Shown: positions 11,753 through 21,800 of the stretch, one piece after another
How the letters are laid out: each line of letters starts with the position of its first letter
How positions within the stretch are numbered: position 1 is the stretch's first letter
NCBI GenBank assembly: GCA_024704765.1
Contig: JAKMXF010000199.1
Span: 662,448 to 726,447, forward strand
Direction of reading: 5' to 3'
From: Oopsacas minuta
Lineage: Eukaryota > Porifera > Hexactinellida > Lyssacinosida > Leucopsacidae
DNA: 64,000 nt
The notes under the pieces: generated by a model
Seen by the model: only the letters and a program-made list of their open reading frames with translations
Databases searched by the model: none
Told to the model about the DNA's origin: nothing
Made by a program: the position numbers and the translations under genes

Positions 11753-12140
11753 TAAGGAATCTCAAAATATAATATTATAATATAATTGGAGTTGACTATT
11801 TTATTTTCCAACAAAGTATTCTCGCGTGTAAGACCATTTCTAAGGTTCATGAAATTAATGAACTACGATTACACTGATATACAACATTTTTGATGATTTT
11901 CTTTCTCTATTATTTTTGCATAGTGTAGATATATGTTGGGAATTATTATCCATGTTTTCATTCTCAAGGGTACTAAAAGTCAGAAATTTCTATTTTAGTT
12001 ATGTCGATCTTTTAATTGACTACATGGTCAAAAATATTTCTAAATTCAATTCTACACATCACCCTTATCCAATTTATTTGGTTTTATTGCTTGCATGATC
12101 TAATTGCCTCTAATAGTAGTTATAATCTGTTTTATTCCAC
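11753..12140. other. No recognisable feature
   Basis: AT-rich DNA. The 60-residue frame at 11916-12098 shows no motif and is not supported. Confidence 0.35.
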
Positions 12141-12175
12141 TCGACATTTAGTTTATTTTGTTCATTTTATTGTTT

Positions 12176-12590
12176 ATGGCTTCTCTGGTTTGTAAAAATT
12201 CTCCTGAAAAGTTTTGTTATATTTGTGGGAGGTATACTACAACTGACCAACGGCAAAATATCACAAAGGCTGTAGAACGCTGTTATTTCGCTTATTTTGG
12301 ATGCCATCTTTGGGATCAAGATAAGCCGTGGGCTCCACACAATGCCTGAAAGACGCTTGTGGTATGCTGGGGAGAGAAATATAATCCCGTTTGCAGTTCC
12401 AATGATATGGAGAGAACCAATGTGTCTTCTTTCGGATTGTTATTTCTGTATGACAGAAATTGATGATATCACAAAAAAGAATAAATCCACTATTGCGTAT
12501 CCAGACGTACCGTCCGCCATTAGGCCAGTTCTACATTCCGAGGACCTACCTGTACCAGTTCCATTGGAAATATTGGACATTTGCAGTGAC
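12176..12590 (+). pseudogene. Uncharacterised arthropod repeat protein with FCYxCG start, broken
   Basis: The frame from ATG 12176 reads MASLVCKNSPEKFCYICGRY, then KAVERCYFAYFGCH and DQDKPWAPHNA. A second frame continues with IIPFAVPMIWREP, DCYFCMTEI, TIAYPDVPSAIRPVLHSED and LPVPVPLEI. I recognise this order (paired cysteines, YFGC, DQDK-WAP, PFAVPM-WREP, TDCYFC, IPSAIRP) from an unnamed, very abundant protein type in arthropod and cnidarian genomes, usually in repeat contexts. The Cys pairs suggest zinc binding; no function is established. Between the two frames a segment is missing and the frame changes near 12340, so this copy is dead. It runs directly into a hairpin and a tetranucleotide tract. 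Confidence 0.6.
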
Positions 12591-12673
12591 AATGATAGTA
12601 GTGGAGATACTATCATTGTCGCTGCTATCTGTTTGTCTGTCTGTTTGTCTGTCCGTCCGTTTGTCCGTTGCTA
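12588..12673. repeat. Perfect hairpin followed by (TGTC)n tract
   Basis: A 13-bp perfect inverted repeat gacaatgatagta / tactatcattgtc (12588-12600 and 12608-12620) has a seven-base loop. It is followed by an imperfect TGTC/TGTT/TCCG tract to 12673. The tract, and the following 12740-12835, resemble 4745-5030, so this is probably an end of the same dispersed repeat. Confidence 0.75.
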
Positions 12674-12739
12674 AGGAAGCTGAGATGGAATGTGGAATTC
12701 GTATTTGCAAAAATGTTTGTATCTTTATATCTATGGTAT

Positions 12740-12835
12740 TAATCAGGAAATAAACAAATTTCAAAATTATCTTAGAAACGTGGTTTCAACGGTTATTGTG
12801 GGGTAATCGGGTACGCTGATTCCGAATATCACACA
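12740..12835. repeat. Copy of dispersed repeat (TTAGAAACGTGG type)
   Basis: AAACAAATTTCAAAATTATC, CTTAGAAACGTGGTTTCAAC and GGTACGCTGATTCCG match the parts at 4820-5010 in the same order and orientation. A CpG-rich block follows at 12850-12925, somewhat like 4165-4245. Confidence 0.6.
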
Positions 12836-12929
12836 AACGAATAGTCCTAAGTTAAGCGAGGGCCGAAGGCCGAGTACGGACACGAAGTGCTAGAATCCGC
12901 GTAGCGCAAGGACGCATAGTGCACTAGTG

Positions 12930-14260
12930 ATAGTTAATACTAGTATGATTTAGTGAGTAATAAACAAAAATGTATGTTTAATTTCATATATTAAATCGCA
13001 TATTGGTGCAATCTTCTAACCAGAAAATTACAAATTCTAGACCTGTTGTAAATACATACTTAACCCATTCATAAACAATCCCTTCAAATTCTTCAATTTC
13101 AGCTATTTTTATTTTAATCATCAAAAACCTTTTACAATTTTGTATATCAGTGTTATTTAACTGGAAAAATTACCAAAATTATTGGACATCTGAACATTAA
13201 AACTATTCAAATTGCGTAATTTCTGAGTGATTTTCGAATCATTTATAAATACAACCATAATAAACAACTGCATTCTCCACAATGGTATTAAGTAATATTG
13301 TATTAACCAAATTAAGTAGCTAGTAGTATGTTTTGTATTTTAAGGAATTTCTTGCAAAATTAAGGCTAAAAAATATTTATCCCGTAAATGTCCTTTTGAG
13401 AGCATTTCATTGAAGTTCCATCTGATTTCTAATGTAAATATAATCATTCGAAAATAGAATTAAATCATCGAATTGAAAGAATTACGCACAAAGTTCGAAC
13501 CCGACCCGAACCCGATTCCAACTCTGGGCTACGTATCGGTTTCCAATTATTCCAAATATTAGGGTTTCTAAAGAGTAATACGTTACTCTAATCTCAAAGG
13601 GACTTCGTAATTGTACAAATGGAATGTTAACATCTTATACATCAGGATATTGACTTCTAATCTCAGCAATTAGGTTTGCGAAGGCATTATCTCAATTGCT
13701 TTCCTCCAACAAATCTCTGCAATGTGTGTATCTAATAGTCCGGGTTTTGTGGTCATTGACGGCTTCCAAAATTTCTTGGTCCACCCCAGGTACTTTCGAT
13801 ACTTTGTGTATGTCCAGCAGTTACATGGTCAACAATGTTTATACTGTGGTTTAGATTAAGATGATGGAATGTTGCAGGACGAATGCTATGGTAAGATGCC
13901 CACTTATCTGTACTTTTTATACTGTTCCAAAGCAATTTACCTAATTGTGGACAATATCTGTGTAGCTATGAAGATATGCTCTGCCAGGGAAAGGTCAGGA
14001 CTTGTATCAAGCCTTACTTAAGGAGTCTTCAAAAGAAAGGTGTATTACGATATGGGGCCAATTTGAAGGTTTTCTTAATTGTTAATGTTTATCTATCTAA
14101 TATACGGTGGAATAGCCCAACTAAGAGCGAATTTCAATGGATTTGTCTTAATCTAATGAATTTGTATAAGTTCATATATTTAACCAGCCTACGGCTTCAC
14201 ATAGACATAACATAGTGAAATCTTATATTGACCTGTGTTAATTGTATATAATTATAGTAT
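12930..14260. other. No recognisable feature
   Basis: AT-rich DNA. A local (CCCGAA)-like phrase at 13499-13520 is too short to interpret. The frames at 13753-13935 and 13976-14215 carry no motif. Confidence 0.35.
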
Positions 14261-14263
14261 ATA

Positions 14264-14406
14264 CTAGAGCGTAACTACCGTTGAGGCAGGGGAGGCAGTT
14301 GCCTCCTAGCTTTTTCGGGCGTTGCATCATCTCCCTATTGTAACCGCATATTGAGGCAAATATCCATCCTGTCCTCCACGTTCCGGGATCTCTAGTTACG
14401 CCCCAG
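14264..14406. mobile_element. 143-bp hAT-type MITE
   Basis: The ends CTAGAGCGTAACTA and, inverted from 14406, CTGGGGCGTAACTA match at 12 of 14 positions. The body is short and GC-richer than its surroundings (ggcaggggaggcag). This fits a tiny non-autonomous hAT element of the CAGTGGCGTAACTA family. No convincing 8-bp target duplication was found. Confidence 0.55.
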
Positions 14407-14894
14407 ATATATAGAGCTTATACTTCCTCTGTATAATGAACTAAGCTGGTAATATATCTTGAACCAAGATCATGACTTTTATATTCGCAGAAAACAAGTT
14501 CTAACAATATCCCAGGGCCAACCTGAAAAAAACATCAAAACCCGTAGTTCAAACTGATATTTCAATTGCAGAGAACAAAGTACTTGTATATTCCACTCAA
14601 TATTTGTTCAAAATTAGTTCACCCTCTAGTACTCATACTCTGAAAGCAAAGCCCCAGCTGGAGTATTTTATCAAAGTTAACTTCATGATTGTCCAAAAAC
14701 ATGGTTTTGAGATAACCAATGAAATATATATATATATGTCTTAAATTTCAATGAGAAAAATTCGCTATTACAGGTTGTTTCTTTCTTGATATACTGATTA
14801 TTGAAAAGGGAAATTACAGTATACATGGCCTATTTATTGGAACCCATAATGTGGTGATAACAGCCATTCGTGCATATTATTAGGTGTGTTGCGA
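14407..14894. other. No recognisable feature
   Basis: Contains a short (AT)n run at 14727-14738. Nothing else was seen. Confidence 0.35.
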
Positions 14895-17800
14895 GAGATT
14901 ATAACTCATCTATATTAAACGACTGTGAATTTGCAGGATATTCGACCAGGATCATTTCAATCACTAATTTCTCCTACCTGTACTCATCAGATATACACGA
15001 AATTAATATCATTCGGTAGAGGAGTGTTGGACTATGTATAAAATATAATTTTCTTAAATATTTGTAACTTTTGCCTATCGATCTTTGTCATGATGAGTAG
15101 GGTCGCTTATCTACTAAAAATGACAAGCTGAATGTGAGAATTCAAATCTGAAATTTTGTGTCTATATTTGTGACCCATGGACGTTTATGTAAATTAAATT
15201 TCATCCAAAAATTCCTAAAACTCGAGGAGATACAAGTATTCAAATTTGAAGTCAAAGTTATATTGGAGAGAGGTGAGCATCATTTTACAAAAAGTAGGGT
15301 CAGTTCAAATTGATATTTGATATCCAAAATCAAACTCAAACTATTATATTTTGATAACAATCGATGGCCGAGACATGGATGTATACCATTAAGTCACTAT
15401 AATCATGAAATTCTGAAAGATACAGTCACAATGGGGTTCTAAAAATGGCATAATTGTCGTTTTTTATGTATTTTGGAATTTTCAATTTAGACTCAAATTT
15501 CAAAAATAATTCTTTCCCAGAATCGCCTAAAACTTCACAAGCTCCTTCTTTTATATTATGTCATTCAATTTCTTTGAGAAAACAGGGATCGCTGGTACTT
15601 TTTTATGAATATTACAAGTATAATATTTTGTGAATTATTTTTTCCACTAACCATATCATTGTTCACATTGTCTAGTACAGGGGTTTTCAACCTAGGGGTC
15701 GCGACCCCCAGGGGGGGCGCGAAGGCTTTCTAGTTGGGTCGCAAAAAGTTCAGATAATTTACATAACATTATTAATATTTACCGATTAACAAGTCAAAAA
15801 TTGTTTAAATTATCAACTTTTAGCTGAATTCAAAATGCATTGTCCTTCTATTGCGTGTGCATTGCTATGTGCAATGTACATGCTATATACGCGCAATGTG
15901 CTTTCACCGCATGTACAATGGTTGTACTTACGTATATATGACATTGGTATTGTATTTCATGACGATACTGGCATCATAGCATTGGAACTTGAGGTGGCTA
16001 GATTTAATTTAAACAATAGAAAACATTAGGAATCATTTCCATACTGACTATACATGGATATTTCACAAGTTAAGTTTATAAATACTCCAATTAGATATAT
16101 TTTCTTTACGTATATCCCTTGACATTTCTCATTTTATCTTCGTACTTCAATTTTACGAAATCCAGCTTTCAAAACAACTGTTAAGATGGCTGGAAAAAGC
16201 AACATTAAAACGCGAACATACTCCGAAGGCTATTTAAAATTGTTGAACATGATTTGAGATGCTGTCTTTCTAAACTGAGCCAAGAAATTCTCAACTTGTT
16301 GAAAAACGAAAACAGTTTCAACCTTGACATTAAGAATATAAATGAAAAATTTCATTCATAATTATGTATGTGTGATTTTATGTTATATTAAGTACAAGCT
16401 CCAATAAAAAATTTCGTTTCGTTATTAGGGGGGGTCGTGAGTATTCCCACATCTATAAGTGGGGGCGTAAGGTGGAAAAGGTTGAAAACCCCTGGTCTAG
16501 TACAATACTAGACTATCTCATAAGACTAATGAGCATGACTGTTGTTTACGCATAAAGTAACACATGTTACAACTCTTCTCTTGGTTCCCATTCTAATGTT
16601 GCTACAACAAACGAATAATGAAACCGCAAATTACTCATCTATTTTCGATATGTCTAATATTCTTAAGTCCAATCTCCATACTACATATGTATTATAATAC
16701 AATTTTCACGGGACAATGCGACTGTAAGGTTAGCGTAGTATTCAAAACGTGTAAGTTCGCCCACTCTAAATTTATTTTTAGATAAAATGACTACTTGTTC
16801 TAACTGTTGTAGTCTTTCGCCCCAGTTTAGTCATAACAATTGCCACAATTGTTATGAATAATTCTTCTTTCAATAAATGCCTTATTAAATATTGATCTAA
16901 TTATTTCTACATCTTCCCTGCAAACGTATTAGCAGATAAGATGTAGAATTACCTTGATCTCACTTTGGCAATTTATTTGATGCCCAGGAACACAAAGGGG
17001 AATATTTGGTAACATGTCTTCATTAATCTTAGATTAGAACATCCTATAGAATTCAGATGGCTCTGTGGCGTATTTATAATAGACTACTAAATAGCATTTC
17101 TACTTTATTCTTTGATGGAATAATATAACTTAATTTGTTCTTTTTCCTTTTGGGCCACTCGTCCCTACAAATCTTCCTCATTTTCGCAACACTTTTTTAT
17201 TTTTTTGTTTAAATGCTTCACTTGCTAATGTTATAAAAGCAAATTTTAATACAGTAATCCTGCCATCTATATTAACGTATTTTGACCTGTGGCCTTTAGC
17301 CTAGTTTCGTATTTCAAAATATTATGTTTTACTATCTTAAACTAATTCTACACTAGCGTCACTACCTCTTACAGTAATATCTTTGTCACTATATACTCTA
17401 AACAAATATTTCAGAAATACTAAAGTATAGTCTAGTATTGTACTAGACAATGTGAACAATGATATGGCTAGTGGAAAAAATATTTTACAAAAAATATTAT
17501 ACTTGTAATATTCATAAAAAAGTACCAGCGATCCCTGTTTTCTCAAAGAAATTGAATGACATAATATAAAAGAAGGAGCTTGTGAAGTTTTAGGCGATTC
17601 TGGGAAAGAATTATTTTTGAAATTTGAGTCTAAATTGAAAATTCCAAAATACATAAAAAACGACAATTATGCCATTTTTAGAACCCCATTGTGACTGTAT
17701 CTTTCAGAATTTCATGATTATAGTGACTTAATGGTATACATCCATGTCTCGGCCATCGATTGTTATCAAAATATAATAGTTTGAGTTTGATTTTGGATAT

Positions 17801-18225
17801 CAAATATCAATTTGAACTGACCCTACTTTTTGTAAAATGATGCTCACCTCTCTCCAATATAACTTTGACTTCAAATTTGAATACTTGTATCTCCTCGAGT
17901 TTTAGGAATTTTTGGATGAAATTTAATTTACATAAACGTCCATGGGTCACAAATATAGACACAAAATTTCAGATTTGAATTCTCACATTCAGCTTGTCAT
18001 TTTTAGTAGATAAGCGACCCTACTCATCATGACAAAGATCGATAGGCAAAAGTTACAAATATTTAAGAAAATTATATTTTATACATAGTCCAACACTCCT
18101 CTACCGAATGATATTAATTTCGTGTATATCTGATGAGTACAGGTAGGAGAAATTAGTGATTGAAATGATCCTGGTCGAATATCCTGCAAATTCACAGTCG
18201 TTTAATATAGATTAGTTAAAATCTC
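14895..18225. repeat. Large inverted repeat, arms about 800 bp
   Basis: The left arm (14895-15677 plus 16503-16516) is the reverse complement of the right arm (17427-18225). Spans checked by eye agree to nearly every base, for example GGATCGCTGGTACTTTTTTA against its complement near 17530, with a few substitutions around 15627-15650. Removing the hAT insertion at 15678-16494 with one target copy gives arms of about 797 and 799 bp around a 910-bp spacer (16517-17426). Nothing in the arms codes for a recognisable protein. The spacer has no visible gene. The structure could be a foldback element or two head-to-head copies of one repeat. Confidence 0.9.
15678..16494. mobile_element. Non-autonomous hAT with perfect target duplication
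   Basis: CAGGGGTTTTCAACCTAGGG at the left and, inverted, CAGGGGTTTTCAACCTTTTC at the right are hAT termini. The 8-bp target site GTCTAGTA is repeated perfectly at 15670-15677 and 16495-16502. The 817-bp body has no intact transposase; near 16185 a short MAGKSNIKTRTYSE phrase may be a remnant. It inserted after the surrounding inverted repeat formed, because the opposite arm has the empty site. Confidence 0.9.
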
Positions 18226-18700
18226 AAGGTGAAAGACTGTCCCTGGGCCAATAATACTAATGAGTTAAAATCTCACCCAACAGCACTATATACGTAGCCC
18301 ACATTATATATATTCCATAGCACGAATCTATATATCCCTAGAAAATAGCTATTCATTGGTTCATAATAATACGAGATATGGCCATTTTTGAGGTGACGTC
18401 ATGAACTTTGAAGTTCAAATATCTATGGCGTCATAAATGGGAATTTATCCTCAAAAATTTTTTCAGAAAAGTTATTTTTGTTTAAAGTTATCAAATTTAT
18501 TCGAATCGACACTAACGACAAATATATAAATGTAACAATCACCATTTTGTCAAGGTTTTAGATTAGGACTTACTTGTGGGGCACAGTGCCTCAAATAGTA
18601 AGTAATCGGTTAAATAAAGGAGGGAAGAATAACCTTGAATCAGAACATAGTAATAATAAATTTGAGTAAACATCCAGGCGTACTTTCAGAGATGAATAGT
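18226..18700. other. No recognisable feature
   Basis: A phrase GAGATTTTAACTCATTAGTA near 18245-18275 (inverted) resembles the outer edge of the inverted repeat, a possible partial duplication. Nothing else was seen. Confidence 0.35.
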
Positions 18701-18713
18701 ATCTCGCGAACAC

Positions 18714-19070
18714 CTAGAAATTGTTCAGCGACCCCCAGTTTGGGAAACAATGATCTAGATTCGGAAAACCCTCATACGAGTATACATCCTTAATGGTACC
18801 AATGCTAGCCCTGTCTGGGTACGGAATGGGCATCCTCACATTATTCCCCTTTTCAATAGTCTTGCTATGTTTTATACTAGACCGTATCATGTCAGCACCT
18901 TGCTTCCTGACTGCTCTCCAGCCTCCTTGATGGAGCTTCTCAGTACTTCCCGATTTCCTGCAGTACTCATCTCGCGCACAGGAGTACTGTACTAGAGTCT
19001 TACAGTACGCGTTTTCTTGGTTCAGGCAGTCAGTATGTATTGGATCCAGTTTACAATGGCTGCAACTCAC
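18714..19070 (-). pseudogene. Ginger/KRBA2-like integrase, C-terminal part
   Basis: The 118-residue minus-strand frame has CSHCKLDPIHTDCLNQE (a Cys/His pattern C-x2-C...H-x2-C), a second CARDEYC pair, then RKQGADMIRSSIKH and GNNVRMPIPYPDRA. In arthropod proteins named KRAB-A domain-containing 2-like, which derive from Ginger-type transposons, a C-x2-C/H-C zinc-binding segment is followed by an alkaline helix and a GxxVR(I/L)P(I/V)PxxDRA strand in just this order. The integrase core that should precede it is absent here. Upstream on the same strand is the repeat 19553-19965, also found near the integrase-core fragment at 27.4 kb. Confidence 0.6.
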
Positions 19071-19090
19071 AGTGCAATTGCCATCATCTA

Positions 19091-19550
19091 TTACACAGGC
19101 TGGACAGAGAGGATAGTCAGTGAAGTAGGTGTCAGATGCGTAGGGAATAGGAGATGGTGTTGGACGTGAGTGGGATGGATCAAAGGGTATCGGCTCGGGC
19201 TGGCCTGAAGTAATGTTAATGGTAATGCAGTAGTATTTTCTATCACTACTGTCGAGAATAGTTGAGAATTTTCAAACAAAGTATTAATTTGTAAATAAGT
19301 AAAAAATTATGTCCTCCTAAATTATTTACAAAAGCAATTCAAAATTAACAAGCAATTTTACATATGCTGCGTTATCAATACCTTGTAATTGTTTAAAAAA
19401 CCAATACAAGTGAAATTTTTTGTCTGATTTTCCGAATTAAAAAATTCAAGGTGTAATTCGTGTCCCGATCAGCAGGGGGTACAGTAAGGTTGTAAGAATC
19501 GTCATCAAGATAGTAGGCATACATATCTTGCCTTTTTAGCTTAGAAAATG
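19091..19550. other. No supported gene
   Basis: Short minus-strand frames (19279-19091, 19590-19393) show no family motif. This is probably further decayed transposon. Confidence 0.3.
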
Positions 19551-19552
19551 TA

Positions 19553-19965
19553 GAGGCGTACAAAGAGGACAATTCCTGCACGAAGTACATAATAGTTGTG
19601 ATTGAGTTCGTGATGTGCGGCCGCTAAAGTATCCCACAGGTCTTCATTAGCCATACGCGTAACTTGCTCCGTGTAGTCCCCGGATTTTACCCCCTTTCAC
19701 GTACAGGACATTTGGACATCAAACTCCTCAAACAGAATAGCGCAACTTGGTCCTGCCCCAATTGGGATCGTAGGTATTGCAAACATCCTCTCTGTAGCTC
19801 TCTATAAATCCCAGCTCTCTCCTCTCTCTCCACCAAATGTAAATTGATTGAGTTACTAAAGCTCTGCTCCGAAAATTTCTTAAGCATTTGACCAAGGGAA
19901 AAGTATAATGATTTTGTCCATTAGAAACATACGCAAACAATAATGACAAATTTATACTAACTAGT
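19553..19965 (-). repeat. Dispersed repeat, copy A
   Basis: The segment shares long stretches with 27530-27945 in the same orientation: AAGAGGACAATT-CTGCACGAA, GAGTTCGTGATGTGC-GCC, GTAGTCCCCGGA, CAACTTGGTCCTGCCC and the end AGTTAGAAAT. On the minus strand a frame (19887-19687) reads LVEREERAGIYRELQRG. It may be the remnant of a coding part of the Ginger-like element, since both copies lie next to such fragments. Confidence 0.65.
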
Positions 19966-20161
19966 TAGAAATAGCGCAGTAACTGTCGCGTGATAGTACA
20001 AGTGTTATTATAGGTCTATCCCCCAGTAGCATCTAGGTAACTTTGGTATGTGTGTTGATTAGTGATTACACAAATATATTCGCATTTTTGTTAACTCATA
20101 GTAGCAAAAGTAGCAAATTATATAAGAATAATCTTACTCAATTTGGACGGTGACATATATA
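19966..20161. other. No recognisable feature
   Basis: Short AT-rich spacer between repeat copy A and the foldback element. Confidence 0.3.
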
Positions 20162-21075
20162 CAGTCAGGGGACAAAAGTATTCGACCACACAAATATATT
20201 GTCATAAATTGTATACTCTTTCCCGCTCCTATATATTGTGTAGTCTATATTCGTAGCTGCTATCTAGTAATTTGTATAGAATAACACATGTTTTCAAGAA
20301 TTTCAAAAAAATATTTTAGATTGACACTTTTTGAAGGTGTTAATTATTAATAATTATTAGATAATTATTGATAATCAAAATATGTGGTAATTCAAAACCT
20401 ATTAAGAATCTATAATTTCTGACTTGATATTTGAATTCTACGTAGGCGAGTTACCCCAGATTGAAATTTCCAATCGGATTGAACAATTTTTACCAGAGTT
20501 ATAGATGAATTTCAATTTTGTGCCATTTGTGCCACCTTTTGCCCAAGGTGGCACAAGTGGCCGCTACCAAGAGGTTATTTTGGAATTCAAGGGTTAGCAT
20601 AGTCATATCATTCGAAAATATTACTTCGACTTATTCCTCCTAACCCTAGTTGATTTCCTTGTAGTGGCGCTTTTTCCTGCCACCTGTGCCACTTTTTGAA
20701 AAAGTGGCACAAGTGGGACAAATTGAAATTCTTTTATAACTCTGGTAAAATTGTTCAATCCGATTGGAAATTTCAATCTGGGGTAACTCGCCTACGTAGA
20801 ATTCAAATATCAAGTCAGAAATTATAGATTCTTAATAGGTTTTGAATTACCACATATTTTGATTATCAATAATTATCTAATAATTATTAATAATTAACAC
20901 CTTCAAAAAGTGTCAATCTAAAATATTTTTTTGAAATTCTTGAAAACATGTGTTATTCTATACAAATTACTAGATAGCAGCTACGAATATAGACTACACA
21001 ATATATAGGAGCGGGAAAGAGTATACAATTTATGACAATATATTTGTGTGGTCGAATACTTTTGTCCCCTGACTG
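20162..21075. mobile_element. Foldback element, nearly perfect 341-bp arms, TA target
   Basis: The terminus CAGTCAGGGGACAAAAGTAT follows TA (20160-20161) and its complement ends at 21075 before TA (21076-21077). The arms 20162-20503 and 20735-21075 are complementary throughout apart from a single-base length difference in a T-run (near 20487) that I could find. The 231-bp centre holds two further hairpins: TGTGCCACCTT with its complement (20528-20555) and TGTGCCACTTTTT with its complement (20685-20711). Ends and TA target indicate a Tc1/mariner-type MITE. It has no coding capacity. Confidence 0.92.
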
Positions 21076-21077
21076 TA

Positions 21078-21379
21078 CTTATATATGATTAATTGCGTTT
21101 TAATAGTACTAGAGCGCTTCGCTTTCCTGGGTCGCTGCGTGATGAGCGGACGCATCCTTGAGCTTTGTGCCTTGTACAAGCATAATTAATAAACAGTTAA
21201 ATTTTTCAGAGTTCTCGGGTGGCTACGCGACCTGATTACTCAGCACTACCTGGCTCGAATTCACAGAATAGCTAAGATTTTAATGTTTTATATTATTCAT
21301 GAATATTTGATACAAATGCAAATAATGAACGGTCAGCTCAGGTAGAAGAAATCGGGGGTTTCGCCAAATATAGCAAATA
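21078..21379. other. CpG-rich block, otherwise nothing
   Basis: The segment 21108-21170 is richer in CpG than its surroundings (agcgcttcgctttcctgggt), like those at 4165-4245 and 12850-12925. No gene was seen. Confidence 0.3.
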
Positions 21380-21445
21380 CAGTAGATTCCGAACCAATAG
21401 GGAACATCGGAGCCAGGCATTTTGACCAGATTAAGCGAAATATAG
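21380..21445. repeat. Solo pogo/Tigger-like terminal sequence
   Basis: CAGTAGATTCCGAACCAATA follows a TA and continues into GGGAACATCGGAGCCAGGCA, the pattern of Tigger-type ends. No inverted partner was found, so it is a fragment. Confidence 0.45.
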
Positions 21446-21800
21446 GTGTTGGGAACCTGAAGAAACTTATTACTTTTTGTATGTTTCTTTTTCTGGCGAG
21501 CTGAAAAGAAATAAAATTTCAGGAAACTAAACCAAATGATAATACAAATCCCATCGAAACAATTTCGTACTAAAGTAGATTTTTGTTAAATTCTAAAATT
21601 GCGAGGTTATGTCTCTAAATTAGGGTGGGGTTCTCCCAAAATTAAGAAAAGACTTCATCCCTTCCATAATTGTCTCGTGCAGCTCCCGTTAGAGATACAA
21701 TTCGAAATATATTAAAGACTGAATGAACATCACAATTCATAACCTGAAAATACAAAGATTACAGTATTCAAATATATAGGGAATAAAAATTATGTACATA
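21446..21800. other. 3' flank of the SHIP gene
   Basis: This should hold the 3' untranslated region and poly(A) signal of the minus-strand phosphatase gene. I saw no clear AATAAA on the minus strand directly after the stop codon. Confidence 0.3.

Noticed and set aside
13495-13520. Tandem CCCGAA-like hexamers resembling telomeric or tRNA-loop sequence
   Set aside because: Only about three imperfect units, and no cloverleaf around it.
17337-17666. 109-residue open frame in the right arm of the inverted repeat
   Set aside because: The same sequence in the opposite arm is interrupted by indels, there is no motif, and it is explained by the repeat.
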